Origin: Desulfospira joergensenii DSM 10085
Lineage (GTDB): Bacteria > Desulfobacterota > Desulfobacteria > Desulfobacterales > Desulfobacteraceae
Length of the DNA stretch: 64,000 bases
Assembly (NCBI RefSeq): GCF_000420085.1
Contig: NZ_ATUG01000001.1
Span: 310,001-374,000, forward strand
Reading direction: 5' to 3'
Shown: in pieces, positions 16,629 through 23,976 of the stretch
Layout of the letters: each line of letters begins with the position of its first letter
Position numbering within the stretch: the stretch's first letter is position 1
Program-made: the position numbers and the translations under genes
The notes under the pieces: generated by a model
Databases searched by the model: none
Told to the model about the DNA's origin: nothing
The model's input: only the letters and a program-made list of their open reading frames with translations

Positions 16629-17060
16629 TTATTTTAATGACAGTGCCGCAAATGCCGTCTCGTAGGCAGGGATTTGATACTTGAACAGCTTAACCTCGGG
16701 CTCAGGTAATTTTTTTTTTCTGAGCTTTGCGGCAATCGTGTTCGGGGATACCAGTCGGACCTCTACATTTTCACAAAGCTGTATCAGGCCTTCAAGTTTG
16801 AACGTGATCGGGCCACTGGCATATTTCCCTTTGGCTTTGGCGCTGCGTTTTTTGATCGCTATCCTGTCGATCTCCTGCCCGCTCACGAACTCATTGAATG
16901 ATTTATGGAATGCGACCACGCTCTTAGCTGAGTCAGAGTCATCAAGCTCGAACTTCGAGGCACCGGCATCGACAACCTCAAAATCATCTGATGTCCCGTC
17001 GAGAATAACACATATTGCTGTCGATGAAGACAGCTCTATCCCACATACAATCAAAACCAC
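16629..17060 (-). CDS. DUF3010 family protein (RNase H-like fold)
   Basis: A 143-residue protein matching DUF3010: an opening strand VLIVCGIELSSSTAICVIL, then SAKSVVAFHKSFNEFVSGQEIDRIAIKKRSAKAKGKYASGPITFKLEGLIQLCENVEVRLVSPNTIAAKLRKKK and a helical end (YQIPAYETAFAALSL). The family is of unknown function, with a predicted RuvC/RNase H-like architecture. It is the last gene of the four-gene helicase operon, 18 nt after the PD-(D/E)xK-like gene. Whether this member has a complete catalytic set is not evident from the sequence. Confidence 0.75.
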   Translation of the reverse strand: MVLIVCGIELSSSTAICVILDGTSDDFEVVDAGASKFELDDSDSAKSVVAFHKSFNEFVSGQEIDRIAIKKRSAKAKGKYASGPITFKLEGLIQLCENVEVRLVSPNTIAAKLRKKKLPEPEVKLFKYQIPAYETAFAALSLK

Positions 17061-17078
17061 CTCCGTTGTTGTACCTAT

Positions 17079-17627
17079 TTATCCATAGGGCTTTCTCCCG
17101 GGGCTCTTTCGCTCATAGAACCCCCACCATTCAGGAGGATAGAGGCAGAACAGTTCTATGTCACCGTAGGCCTCCAGTCCGTTATAATCAGCAATCCAAA
17201 TTTCGTCGAATCCGTATGATCGGAAATCGTCCTTGAGGCTTTCATCCAACTGATAGAGGTTCGTGACAGGGCAATCTACAAATTGAATCACGAGTATTGT
17301 GTTATCCGGCAAGGCCCAGTCAGGCTCAAGGCGCTTCTTTTCCTTTTTCTCGATCATTTGATAGAGCATCTCAACGGCACTTTCGCTATCCATAAAATCA
17401 ATCCGTTCGAGAATGTACTGAGCCTGCGCAAGCACTGGATTTCTCATTACCCGGACCAATTCAACACCTACAGGCGTGCCGTCGGGACGATAGCAAATGA
17501 AATCAGGTCGCTCACATCTTCCGTGATTATAGGAGAGGTGTTCCTCAATGTTCTCTCTGTAGGCTTCAAGAAAAGAAAGCAGATCCCCTTCCTCGATCAT
17601 CTTTTTGCCGAGTTCACGATCAGACAC
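17079..17627 (-). CDS. Unknown protein with PD-(D/E)xK-like nuclease signature
   Basis: A 182-residue protein of no recognised family. The segment GRCERPDFICYRPDGTPVGVELVRVMR has the PD...ExV arrangement of many restriction-endonuclease-like proteins: Asp after Pro on one strand, and Glu on the next strand inside VGVELV. Downstream, TILVIQFVDCPV and EIWIADYNGLEAYGDIELFCLYP fit further core strands. Nuclease activity is inferred. It sits in an operon between a zinc-ribbon gene (35-nt gap) and DUF3010 (18-nt gap), downstream of an SF2 helicase, a context typical of DNA-targeting accessory systems. Confidence 0.7.
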   Translation of the reverse strand: MSDRELGKKMIEEGDLLSFLEAYRENIEEHLSYNHGRCERPDFICYRPDGTPVGVELVRVMRNPVLAQAQYILERIDFMDSESAVEMLYQMIEKKEKKRLEPDWALPDNTILVIQFVDCPVTNLYQLDESLKDDFRSYGFDEIWIADYNGLEAYGDIELFCLYPPEWWGFYERKSPGRKPYG

Positions 17628-17662
17628 CTTCAGGCCTCCTGGTCTAAACCTGGATTTTTAGA

Positions 17663-17911
17663 TTATATCGCTGAAACCTGTTCAACAAGCTTGTTAAGAT
17701 CCTGCTGCGTCTGCGCAAGAACTTCATTGAAACACTCGGTGCAATAACACTTATGACCTAAGGTTCCTGGTATGCTTACTTCAACGCAATCAGTGCCTCC
17801 AGGAATTGCACCACCACACCTCTTGCACGTCCGCTTTTTCAAAGCGATCGCGAACTTGCATCCACCCGCACCTCCACCAATCAAAGATGGAGTTCTGCCT
17901 CTTTTAGCCAT
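17663..17911 (-). CDS. Small zinc-ribbon protein
   Basis: An 82-residue protein with paired cysteines CKRCGG (about 29-32) and CYCTEC (about 55-60), spaced as in a treble-clef or zinc-ribbon module. The N-terminus is basic (MAKRGRTPSLIGGGAGG) and the C-terminus helical (LAQTQQDLNKLVEQVSAI). The family is unknown. Its start overlaps the helicase stop by 8 nt, so translation is coupled and the two products are probably made in proportion. It may be a nucleic-acid-binding adaptor of the helicase (inference). Confidence 0.65.
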   Translation of the reverse strand: MAKRGRTPSLIGGGAGGCKFAIALKKRTCKRCGGAIPGGTDCVEVSIPGTLGHKCYCTECFNEVLAQTQQDLNKLVEQVSAI

Positions 17912-19925
17912 CGTCAGCCATCCTCTTTTTAAATAGCCTTGTTAATGAATTGAGCACGTCCTCCAGAAGCTCCTGTGCCCTGATAAAATTCTCAGTCTTC
18001 ATTTTCTCACGCTTGCCTGATACGCCTTCTACCTCTAACCTTTTCTTGAGTTTCTTGTTCACGAGCTGGACTGCTGCAACAAAATTATTTCCAGTAACAC
18101 CAGGGTACAATTTGAATGCGATATCTCTACCATTAATCTGCAGATCACATCTGTTGAGCAGAAGTTTTGCTGTTCTATTCACCTCCTCATTGAGGCGTTT
18201 CCGGGCCTCCTGGCGTTGCTTCTGAGGCAGCACGGGGAATGGAGCTGATGCTTCTGTTACCCTACGCTTAGACTTCTTTTTCGATTTAATTGCTTTGAGA
18301 ATATCGGCAGCATCAAACCCGAGAGATTCCGCGTGAGCCTTCAGTTCATCCAGAAGAGCAGCGTCGTCAGTGTCGAGAAAATCCTCCTCGAAAAATTCCG
18401 ATACAATCTCCTTGTCGACAACCATGTCGTTACGCAGCTTCATTCTGGCACGACCCTCGGTTGCTTCAGCTGGAGGCTCCGGCTCTTCCCCAGAGATGAG
18501 TTCTTCGAAATAATCCCTGTCCTCACGCTCCATGTCCCTGAAATCTTCGAGCTGCTGATCGAGATTCATTCCAATATGGGTAACGACGTATCCGTAATTG
18601 TCTGGGTGCCTGGGATCATTCTGTACGACAACCCTCATTGTCCTGCCGATGAACTGAACATATGGCGGCAACGACCGGAATGGACGAAAGATTGCCGCGA
18701 CGCTGAGATGCGGATGATCGAAACCTTCCCCGAGCATCTGGACCTGCACCAGACAATCAAGCATGCCGGATCTGAGCTTCTGCATGACTTCTGCCTGCTT
18801 ATCAGGTGGCATGTCACTGTAGATCTCAGCGGCTTCGTAACCTCTTTCAGAATACAAAGAGCGAATGGCCTTTGCATGATTGACCGACATTGCGACCGCA
18901 ATTAACTGATGGTTTGTCCCTGATTGACGGAGTTTTTCGAGCTTGTCGAGGCTGGCGTCAACGATGTGATAGTTGCATTCAGGCGACATGGCAACGCCTC
19001 GGCTGAACCATGTTTCTTCTTTGAGTTCCATGACCTCTTCGAGCGTGTGATGATAGTCATCGCCTTCCCAAGTGAAATACAATTCCTCAGGGGCAACGTA
19101 GATAGCCTGCAGCTTCTTGATGTACCCCTTGATCATAGCTCTTTTGAAAGAGTAACGGTAAATGAAAGTGCCCTCGATGTTCTTTTTGTCGCTCCGAAAT
19201 GGTGTGGCGGTTAGGTTTACGACCTTCGCTTTCGGGAACTTATCAAATACCTTCATCCAACTCGGGGCCGCGCTGTGATGACCTTCATCCACCAGGATCA
19301 TGTCAAAATAATCGTCTGGGAATTGTGGAAGCCACCGATCTGCGCTGCTTGCGAGCTGCTGGATGTTGGTGACAACGATGTGGGATCGATCGCAGTCGTG
19401 GACGTTTGCATCCTTGCCATCAAGTACCGCAATGTAAGGGCCAGCGGACATGACCTCCGGCGCAAGAACCTTGCATTTGTGCCAAAAACAAGTCCTTTTA
19501 TTGGTGATGTCCAGGGCCTTCTGTAGCTCATTGCGGATTGTGACATTCGGAGCGATCACAAGGACACGGCCTTCGGATATGCCAAACGGGAGCAACGATA
19601 TTAGCCCGGATTTTCCACATCCAACCGGCAACTGCATGATTGCTTTACCGCCGTCTGATTCAAAAAAATCAAGAGCTGCAGCATGCCCCTCTTTCTGAGG
19701 ATCACGCAACAGATCATTTCCCTCGATAAATGATTCTGCTGACATGAAAAATTCGTTGATAGGCCTGTTGGCCCTGACCCATGCATCAAGGTCAGATTTG
19801 TTGAAACGCCACATTTTCCCGAGCTTGTGCCCTGGGACTCGTCCTTGCTGCGCCATTGAATATAAGCTGCTTGAACTAATTCCAAGATAATTTGCTGCTT
19901 CATCTGCGTTGAGCCATTCGGCCAT
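17904..19925 (-). CDS. SF2 DEAD/DEAH-box helicase with N-terminal excisionase-type HTH
   Basis: A 673-residue protein. Residues 3-52 are an excisionase/MerR-like helix-turn-helix (LNADEAANYLGISSSSLYSMAQQGRVPGHKLGKMWRFNKSDLDAWV). Then comes a superfamily 2 helicase: Walker A LPVGCGKSG (99-107), Walker B DEGHH (213-217), motif III LTATPFR, motif V MLGEGFDHP and motif VI QFIGRTMR (424-431). The DEGHH box and layout resemble the HsdR/UvrB-like group. The ~240-residue C-terminal part is acidic, then Lys-rich, with no recognised domain. I chose the ATG at 19925, with GGAG 9 nt upstream, over an open frame to 19985. It is the first gene of a four-gene operon. The excisionase-HTH fusion is unusual and could bind the palindromes upstream (inference). 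Confidence 0.88.
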   Translation of the reverse strand: MAEWLNADEAANYLGISSSSLYSMAQQGRVPGHKLGKMWRFNKSDLDAWVRANRPINEFFMSAESFIEGNDLLRDPQKEGHAAALDFFESDGGKAIMQLPVGCGKSGLISLLPFGISEGRVLVIAPNVTIRNELQKALDITNKRTCFWHKCKVLAPEVMSAGPYIAVLDGKDANVHDCDRSHIVVTNIQQLASSADRWLPQFPDDYFDMILVDEGHHSAAPSWMKVFDKFPKAKVVNLTATPFRSDKKNIEGTFIYRYSFKRAMIKGYIKKLQAIYVAPEELYFTWEGDDYHHTLEEVMELKEETWFSRGVAMSPECNYHIVDASLDKLEKLRQSGTNHQLIAVAMSVNHAKAIRSLYSERGYEAAEIYSDMPPDKQAEVMQKLRSGMLDCLVQVQMLGEGFDHPHLSVAAIFRPFRSLPPYVQFIGRTMRVVVQNDPRHPDNYGYVVTHIGMNLDQQLEDFRDMEREDRDYFEELISGEEPEPPAEATEGRARMKLRNDMVVDKEIVSEFFEEDFLDTDDAALLDELKAHAESLGFDAADILKAIKSKKKSKRRVTEASAPFPVLPQKQRQEARKRLNEEVNRTAKLLLNRCDLQINGRDIAFKLYPGVTGNNFVAAVQLVNKKLKKRLEVEGVSGKREKMKTENFIRAQELLEDVLNSLTRLFKKRMADDG

Positions 19926-19971
19926 GGAATATATCTCCTTATTTGAGTTCAATATCAATATAAGGATTCTG

Positions 19972-20022
19972 TTATTTGTTGTCAATTATTATTATTTATT
20001 GTTAATTAACAACAAATAATAA
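19972..20022. promoter_or_regulatory. Overlapping palindromes upstream of the helicase operon
   Basis: A 34-nt near-perfect palindrome (19989-20022, one mismatched pair) is centred on TTGTTAATTAACAA (19999-20012). A second perfect 10-bp inverted pair, TTATTTGTTG (19972-19981) and CAACAAATAA (20010-20019), shares its right arm. The block lies 47-97 nt before the helicase ATG and is the obvious candidate operator for autoregulation by the helicase's HTH domain or another regulator. Confidence 0.6.
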
Positions 20023-20170
20023 ATTTAAAAAGTCGAGATTAAACCACGTTTTTTGATTTTTTCCAGATACTTTTTTTCAAGCGTGGACTACCTGCAAGCA
20101 AAATTTCATTTTTTAGGCAATTGAGCACCCAAGACTATCCCTGTCAGTCTCCACTATATTTAAAATTATT

Positions 20171-20223
20171 CAAAACATGACACAGCCGAATATCACCTCG
20201 GATCAACACCCGGTCATGTTTTG
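20171..20223. repeat. 11-bp inverted repeat
   Basis: CAAAACATGAC (20171-20181) and GTCATGTTTTG (20213-20223) are perfect complements separated by 31 nt. They lie in the 370-nt region between the helicase operon and the GNAT gene, which otherwise shows no gene. It may be an operator, an attachment-site relic or a structured RNA. Confidence 0.45.
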
Positions 20224-20394
20224 CTGCGAATGCCGGTGGGAATTTCTGCATGGTGTTGAATTCTGATAATATTAAAATTACGGTATTATTCGCTTGGATG
20301 ATTGATACCTTGACTTTGTCGCTGATGTCACTCTATAAAAAAAGGAAAACAGATATACAGAACCGCACTATATTGCTGAAAAATCAGAGATTAC

Positions 20395-20886
20395 ATGGAT
20401 AATTTAAATTCTAATATTTCTCTCCGTCTTATGAAACAGGGAGAAGAAAATGATGTTGTGAATTTGATTTTAAATGTCTTTTCTGAATTTGTTGCCCCGC
20501 ATTTTTCCAATGACGGTGTTTTGGAATTCAAAAAATTCGTTAATAATTCATCAATATCTGAGCGATTTCAATCCGGAAATCCAATCATTGTTGCAGTATT
20601 CAAAAATAAAATTATCGGTGTTATTGAAATGCGAGATAATAGTCATATCGCCTTGTTTTTTGTTGAAAGATCATTTCAAAAAAAGGGTATTGCCAAGAGA
20701 TTGCTTTGTGAGGCTGTAAAAGTAGTTAGGCAAAGAAACCCGACTGTTCAAAAAATAACTGTTAATTCTTCACCAAATGCATATACCGCATATCAAAAAT
20801 TCGGGTTCGAAGGTGAAAAAGCATTAAAAACAGTTAATGGCATTCGTTTTATTCCAATGGAATTAAAGCTCAATCATTCCCTTTAA
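20395..20886 (+). CDS. GNAT-family N-acetyltransferase
   Basis: A 163-residue acetyltransferase. The acetyl-CoA loop is FFVERSFQKKGIAKRLLCEAV (Q/RxxGxG/A type), and NSSPNAYTAYQKFGFEGEKA is the usual C-terminal motif B. The N-terminal half (LRLMKQGEENDVVNLILNVFSEFVAPHFSNDG) is typical of small-molecule or protein-modifying GNATs. The substrate is unknown. It is distinctly AT-rich relative to the chromosome around it and closes the accessory region. A promoter is expected in the gap upstream, but no clear match was found. Confidence 0.87.
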   Translation: MDNLNSNISLRLMKQGEENDVVNLILNVFSEFVAPHFSNDGVLEFKKFVNNSSISERFQSGNPIIVAVFKNKIIGVIEMRDNSHIALFFVERSFQKKGIAKRLLCEAVKVVRQRNPTVQKITVNSSPNAYTAYQKFGFEGEKALKTVNGIRFIPMELKLNHSL

Positions 20887-20982
20887 GGAGCAGGAAACAT
20901 ATGGGCATGGTGATCATTTTAATTCACGGACAGCGGTTAAACTCTTTAAAGCAACAAATGCTCGAATTTATGGCAAGAGGCC

Positions 20983-22155
20983 CTAGTTTTGTCTTTTCAC
21001 CCAATCTGAAATCCGCTCTATTGCCATGGTGATATCCTGCGAAGAGCACGCATAACACATCCTAAGGTACCCTTCGCCATTTTCACCAAAATCCGTTCCT
21101 GACAGACACGCCACCCCTGCCCTGTCGAGCAGTTTCATTGCAAGATCAGTGGATGTGAAACCTGTTTTGCGTATATTGGGGAATGCATAAAAAGCTCCCC
21201 CGGGGGACTGGCAGGAAATCCCGGGGATGGTATTTAACCCTTGAACCATCAAATCCCTTTTCATTCGATACTCTTTCAATGCTTCCTCCACCTGGACCTG
21301 ATTTCCATTGATCGCTTCAATCCCGGCCACCTGGGTAAATGAGGCTGTGCAGCCCACGGCATGTGTCATCAAAAGGTCCAGACGGCGGGCCAGGGGTTCA
21401 GGGGCGATCATGTATCCAAGCCGCCATCCGGTCATGGCATATGTTTTTGAAAATCCGTCCACGATGATGGTGCGCTTTTCCATTCCCTTTAAGGCCGCAA
21501 TACTGATCGGTGTATTTCGATCAAAGATGAGGCGGGAATAGATTTCATCGGACATCACCCAGCAGTCGCAGCGCTCTGCGGTCTCGGCAACAGACTTAAG
21601 ATCTTTAAGAGGCATTACACCTCCTGTGGGATTGGCCGGTGAATTGAGGATAATCATCTTTGTTTTGCCGGAAACCCGTGCATTAAAAGCATCTATGTCA
21701 AAGGAAAACCCGTTTTTTTCATCCAGGGGAATCGGTACAGGGACCCCGCCGGCTGCCTGGATCATGGCTGGATATGTGGGAAATCCCGGATCCGGATACA
21801 GGACCTCATCCCCGGGGTCCACAACGGCAAGGGTGGGGAAAAACAATCCGGGTTTGGCGCCCGGTCCGATCACCACCTGTTCAGGCAGAATCCTCATTCC
21901 CCTTCTGAAGCCGGCATCTTCGGCAATTGCCCGGCGCAGTTCCTGAATCCCCGAAGGCGGGTTGTACCGGGTGTGGCCGTCCCGGATCGCTTGTATCCCG
22001 GCCTGTGAAATATGTGAAAACGTATTAAATCCGGGCTGGCCTATCTCAAGGTGGATAATGTCTTTGCCTTGTGCTTCCAGGTCACGGGCTCTCTCCAGGA
22101 CTTTATAAGCCCCCTCGGGTTTTAAGGAGGCGGTTCTTTGTGCAAACTTCATCAT
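20983..22155 (-). CDS. Class I/II PLP-dependent aminotransferase
   Basis: A 390-residue fold-type I aminotransferase. Conserved elements are LEIGQPGFNTFSHI near the N-terminus, YNPPSGIQELRRAIA, the NSPANPTGG motif with the Asn that binds PLP, MSDEIYSRLIF, and the Schiff-base Lys in VDGFSKTYAMTGWRLGYM. LRMCYACSSQDITMAIERI near the end contains the expected Arg that binds the substrate carboxylate. It is probably an aspartate, alanine or aromatic-type transaminase; the sequence does not fix the substrate. GAAGGATAGAG supports the start at 22155. Single gene. Confidence 0.93.
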   Translation of the reverse strand: MMKFAQRTASLKPEGAYKVLERARDLEAQGKDIIHLEIGQPGFNTFSHISQAGIQAIRDGHTRYNPPSGIQELRRAIAEDAGFRRGMRILPEQVVIGPGAKPGLFFPTLAVVDPGDEVLYPDPGFPTYPAMIQAAGGVPVPIPLDEKNGFSFDIDAFNARVSGKTKMIILNSPANPTGGVMPLKDLKSVAETAERCDCWVMSDEIYSRLIFDRNTPISIAALKGMEKRTIIVDGFSKTYAMTGWRLGYMIAPEPLARRLDLLMTHAVGCTASFTQVAGIEAINGNQVQVEEALKEYRMKRDLMVQGLNTIPGISCQSPGGAFYAFPNIRKTGFTSTDLAMKLLDRAGVACLSGTDFGENGEGYLRMCYACSSQDITMAIERISDWVKRQN

Positions 22156-22472
22156 CTCTATCCTTCTACGGCAACTGAAACCAAATCCGGAATTTATAAT
22201 GAATCAAAACCGAACCTTTACCAGGATTTGAAAAATCAGTAAAGCCGATTCAGTGAAAAACCCACCATGATTCGTCGAGATCGTGAAACATCTTGCTTAA
22301 CTCAAGTCAAATTTAAAAGTGAATGATTCTTGAATAATTCTCAATTCCATCTTCACCTGAATAATCCGGGTGGAAATCAGGCGACAGGACAACCCAGGAG
22401 AATGACTGTGATTTTTGTTTTGAAGAACAATTTCACCTTGCCGTATGTTCGCATATATACTAACTTTGGTGC
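22156..22472. other. Intergenic region upstream of two divergent units
   Basis: This AT-rich 317-nt gap lies between the aminotransferase and the toxin-antitoxin pair. I see no gene and no confident promoter. Confidence 0.4.
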
Positions 22473-22825
22473 ATGAGAAAAATAATTTTCTATCGTTTGA
22501 ATAATGGAAAGTGCCCTATTGAGGACTATCTTGATTCGCTTTCTCAAAAACAGGTTGAAAAGATTTTTTTAGTTCTTGATTTGATCGAACAGCTTAATAT
22601 GGTACCTCGCAAATTTTTTAAAAAACTGGAGGCCACGGATAACATATGGGAAGCAAGAGTTCAGCATGGAAATAATATTTTTAGATTGCTTGGTTTTTTG
22701 ATGGCAATGAACTCGTTATATTGACTCATGCTTTCACGAAAAAATCCCAGAAAACGCCTAAAAAAGAAATTAAAAAAGCTGAAAAGAGAAAAAATGAGTA
22801 TTTTTTGCAAAGGAGGCAAAGATGA
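22473..22825 (+). pseudogene. HigB/RelE-type toxin gene with a frameshift in a T6 run
   Basis: The first frame gives 83 residues (MRKIIFYRLNNGKCPIEDYLDSL...WEARVQHGNNIFRLLGFLMAMNSLY, stop at 22724). This is a phage Gp49/HigB-type toxin that loses the family pattern after RLLGF. Reading one extra T at 22691-22696 restores it (FFDGNELVILTHAFTKKSQKTPKKEIKKAEKRKNEYF...) and moves the stop to 22823-22825, which overlaps the antitoxin start as ATGA. The intact protein would be about 117 residues, the usual family length. The run is in the context T-TTT-TTG, a canonical -1 slippery heptamer. It could be a broken gene, programmed frameshifting or a sequencing error. Confidence 0.8.
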
Positions 22826-23097
22826 GCGATCTTCAACAATATAAAAATAAAAGAATGGCCAAAGACCCTGAGTTCTGGAAAACCTATGAAGAAAAATTTG
22901 AGACATTTAAACTTGGCATTCTTTTAAAACAGGCCCGAATTGATGCCGGAATGACTCAAGAGCAAATTGCCAAGGAATTAAACACAACAAAATCTGTTAT
23001 TTCAAGGATGGAAAATCATGCCAAGGATATTCGTTTATCTACACTTGAAAAATTTGCTAAAGTTGTTGGAAGACAAATCCATGTAGCCCTGGTCTGA
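22822..23097 (+). CDS. HigA-type XRE-family antitoxin
   Basis: A 91-residue protein with a C-terminal Xre-type helix-turn-helix (LLKQARIDAGMTQEQIAKELNTTKSVISRMENHAKDIRLSTLEKFAKVVGRQI). The N-terminal part (MAKDPEFWKTYEEKFETFKLGILL) is typical of HigA partners of Gp49/HigB toxins. AAGGAGG lies 6 nt before the ATG. The start overlaps the frame-corrected stop of the toxin by 4 nt, so the pair has the usual toxin-first order. As an XRE protein it would neutralise the toxin and repress the operon. Confidence 0.88.
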   Translation: MSDLQQYKNKRMAKDPEFWKTYEEKFETFKLGILLKQARIDAGMTQEQIAKELNTTKSVISRMENHAKDIRLSTLEKFAKVVGRQIHVALV

Positions 23098-23217
23098 CAT
23101 CATCTTTCCTTTTTTCCCGGCCATGAAATTCATTCTCAAATTTTTGATTTAAAGGTTTGATTTTTCCAGGCTAAAATATTTTATAGAGAGGTCAACTCCC
23201 GGAGGGCAGTGATGTTT

Positions 23218-23880
23218 TTACGGAAGGCTTACCTGCTTTACGGCAAAGCCCTTGGCAAGGGCAAGATCCTTGTCAACCCATTGAATGGCATCGGCTGTTT
23301 TCCGGTTCAGCAGGAGTTGGGTGAGGTTTTCGTGCTTTTCAACCTCGCGGTCCAGATCATTTCGATTCTGGTCTATGGAGGCGATGACGAGCTGCAGATC
23401 CCTCATCAGGGAGCGTTCGGTTTCCATGAGGCGGTTGCTGCCGATGAGTCCGACCATGACGGAATGAAATTCAACATGGGCATCCGCCGATCTGAGTGTA
23501 TCCCCGGTAAGGGCCGTTACGGCATATTCATCCATGGCTTTCCGCAGCAGATCAAGGGATTCGGGCGGACATTGGGCGGCGGCCTTTACTGCAGCGGTTT
23601 CCAATACGTTCCGGGTCAGGAAAATATCTTCCACTTCCTCTTTGGTCAATTTCCGGGCCATAACCCCTTTGTTCGGAGCGTAGACGACCAGCCCGTCCGA
23701 GGTCAGAACCCGCAATGCCTCCCGGACCGTGCTCCTGGAAACTGAAAAAACCCGGGATAAATCCATTTCCTTTAATTGTTCGCCGGGGCTGATTTTTCCG
23801 TCGAACAACGCCCTTTTCAGTGCTTCAACAACCCTGTCCACCGTTGTTGAACGTTCAATTTTTATCCCTTCCAGTTCCAC
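23218..23880 (-). CDS. GntR-family regulator, FCD type
   Basis: A 220-residue regulator. The N-terminal winged helix (VVEALKRALFDGKISPGEQLKEMDLSRVFSVSRSTVREALRVLTSDGLVVYAPNKGVMARKL) is followed by an all-helical FCD effector domain with the metal-ligand Asp/His pattern (DAHVEFHSVMVGLIGSNRL). It is encoded last in the operon it probably controls (permease, ATPase, binding protein, AroM, HutI). A TNGTNNNACNA-type operator of this family lies at 28696-28708 in front of the operon. The effector is probably the imported amino acid or a catabolite (inference). Confidence 0.92.
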   Translation of the reverse strand: MELEGIKIERSTTVDRVVEALKRALFDGKISPGEQLKEMDLSRVFSVSRSTVREALRVLTSDGLVVYAPNKGVMARKLTKEEVEDIFLTRNVLETAAVKAAAQCPPESLDLLRKAMDEYAVTALTGDTLRSADAHVEFHSVMVGLIGSNRLMETERSLMRDLQLVIASIDQNRNDLDREVEKHENLTQLLLNRKTADAIQWVDKDLALAKGFAVKQVSLP

Positions 23881-23976
23881 CAGATGCCTCTCTTTTCCTT
23901 TACATCCATATTGCCGTCCAATAACCTTATCATAGTGAATTTTATTTTAAACCCTTAGAAAAAAGGTTTCCTTACA

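Noticed and set aside
20116..20133. Sigma-54-like site upstream of the helicase operon (TTGGGTGCTCAATTGCC, minus)
   Set aside because: The GG/GC spacing is right, but the conserved CAC after GG is GTG and the base after GC is wrong. No activator sites are seen nearby.
20901..21032. 43-codon frame with a good ribosome binding site after the GNAT gene
   Set aside because: It overlaps the aminotransferase gene antisense for most of its length and has no family resemblance.
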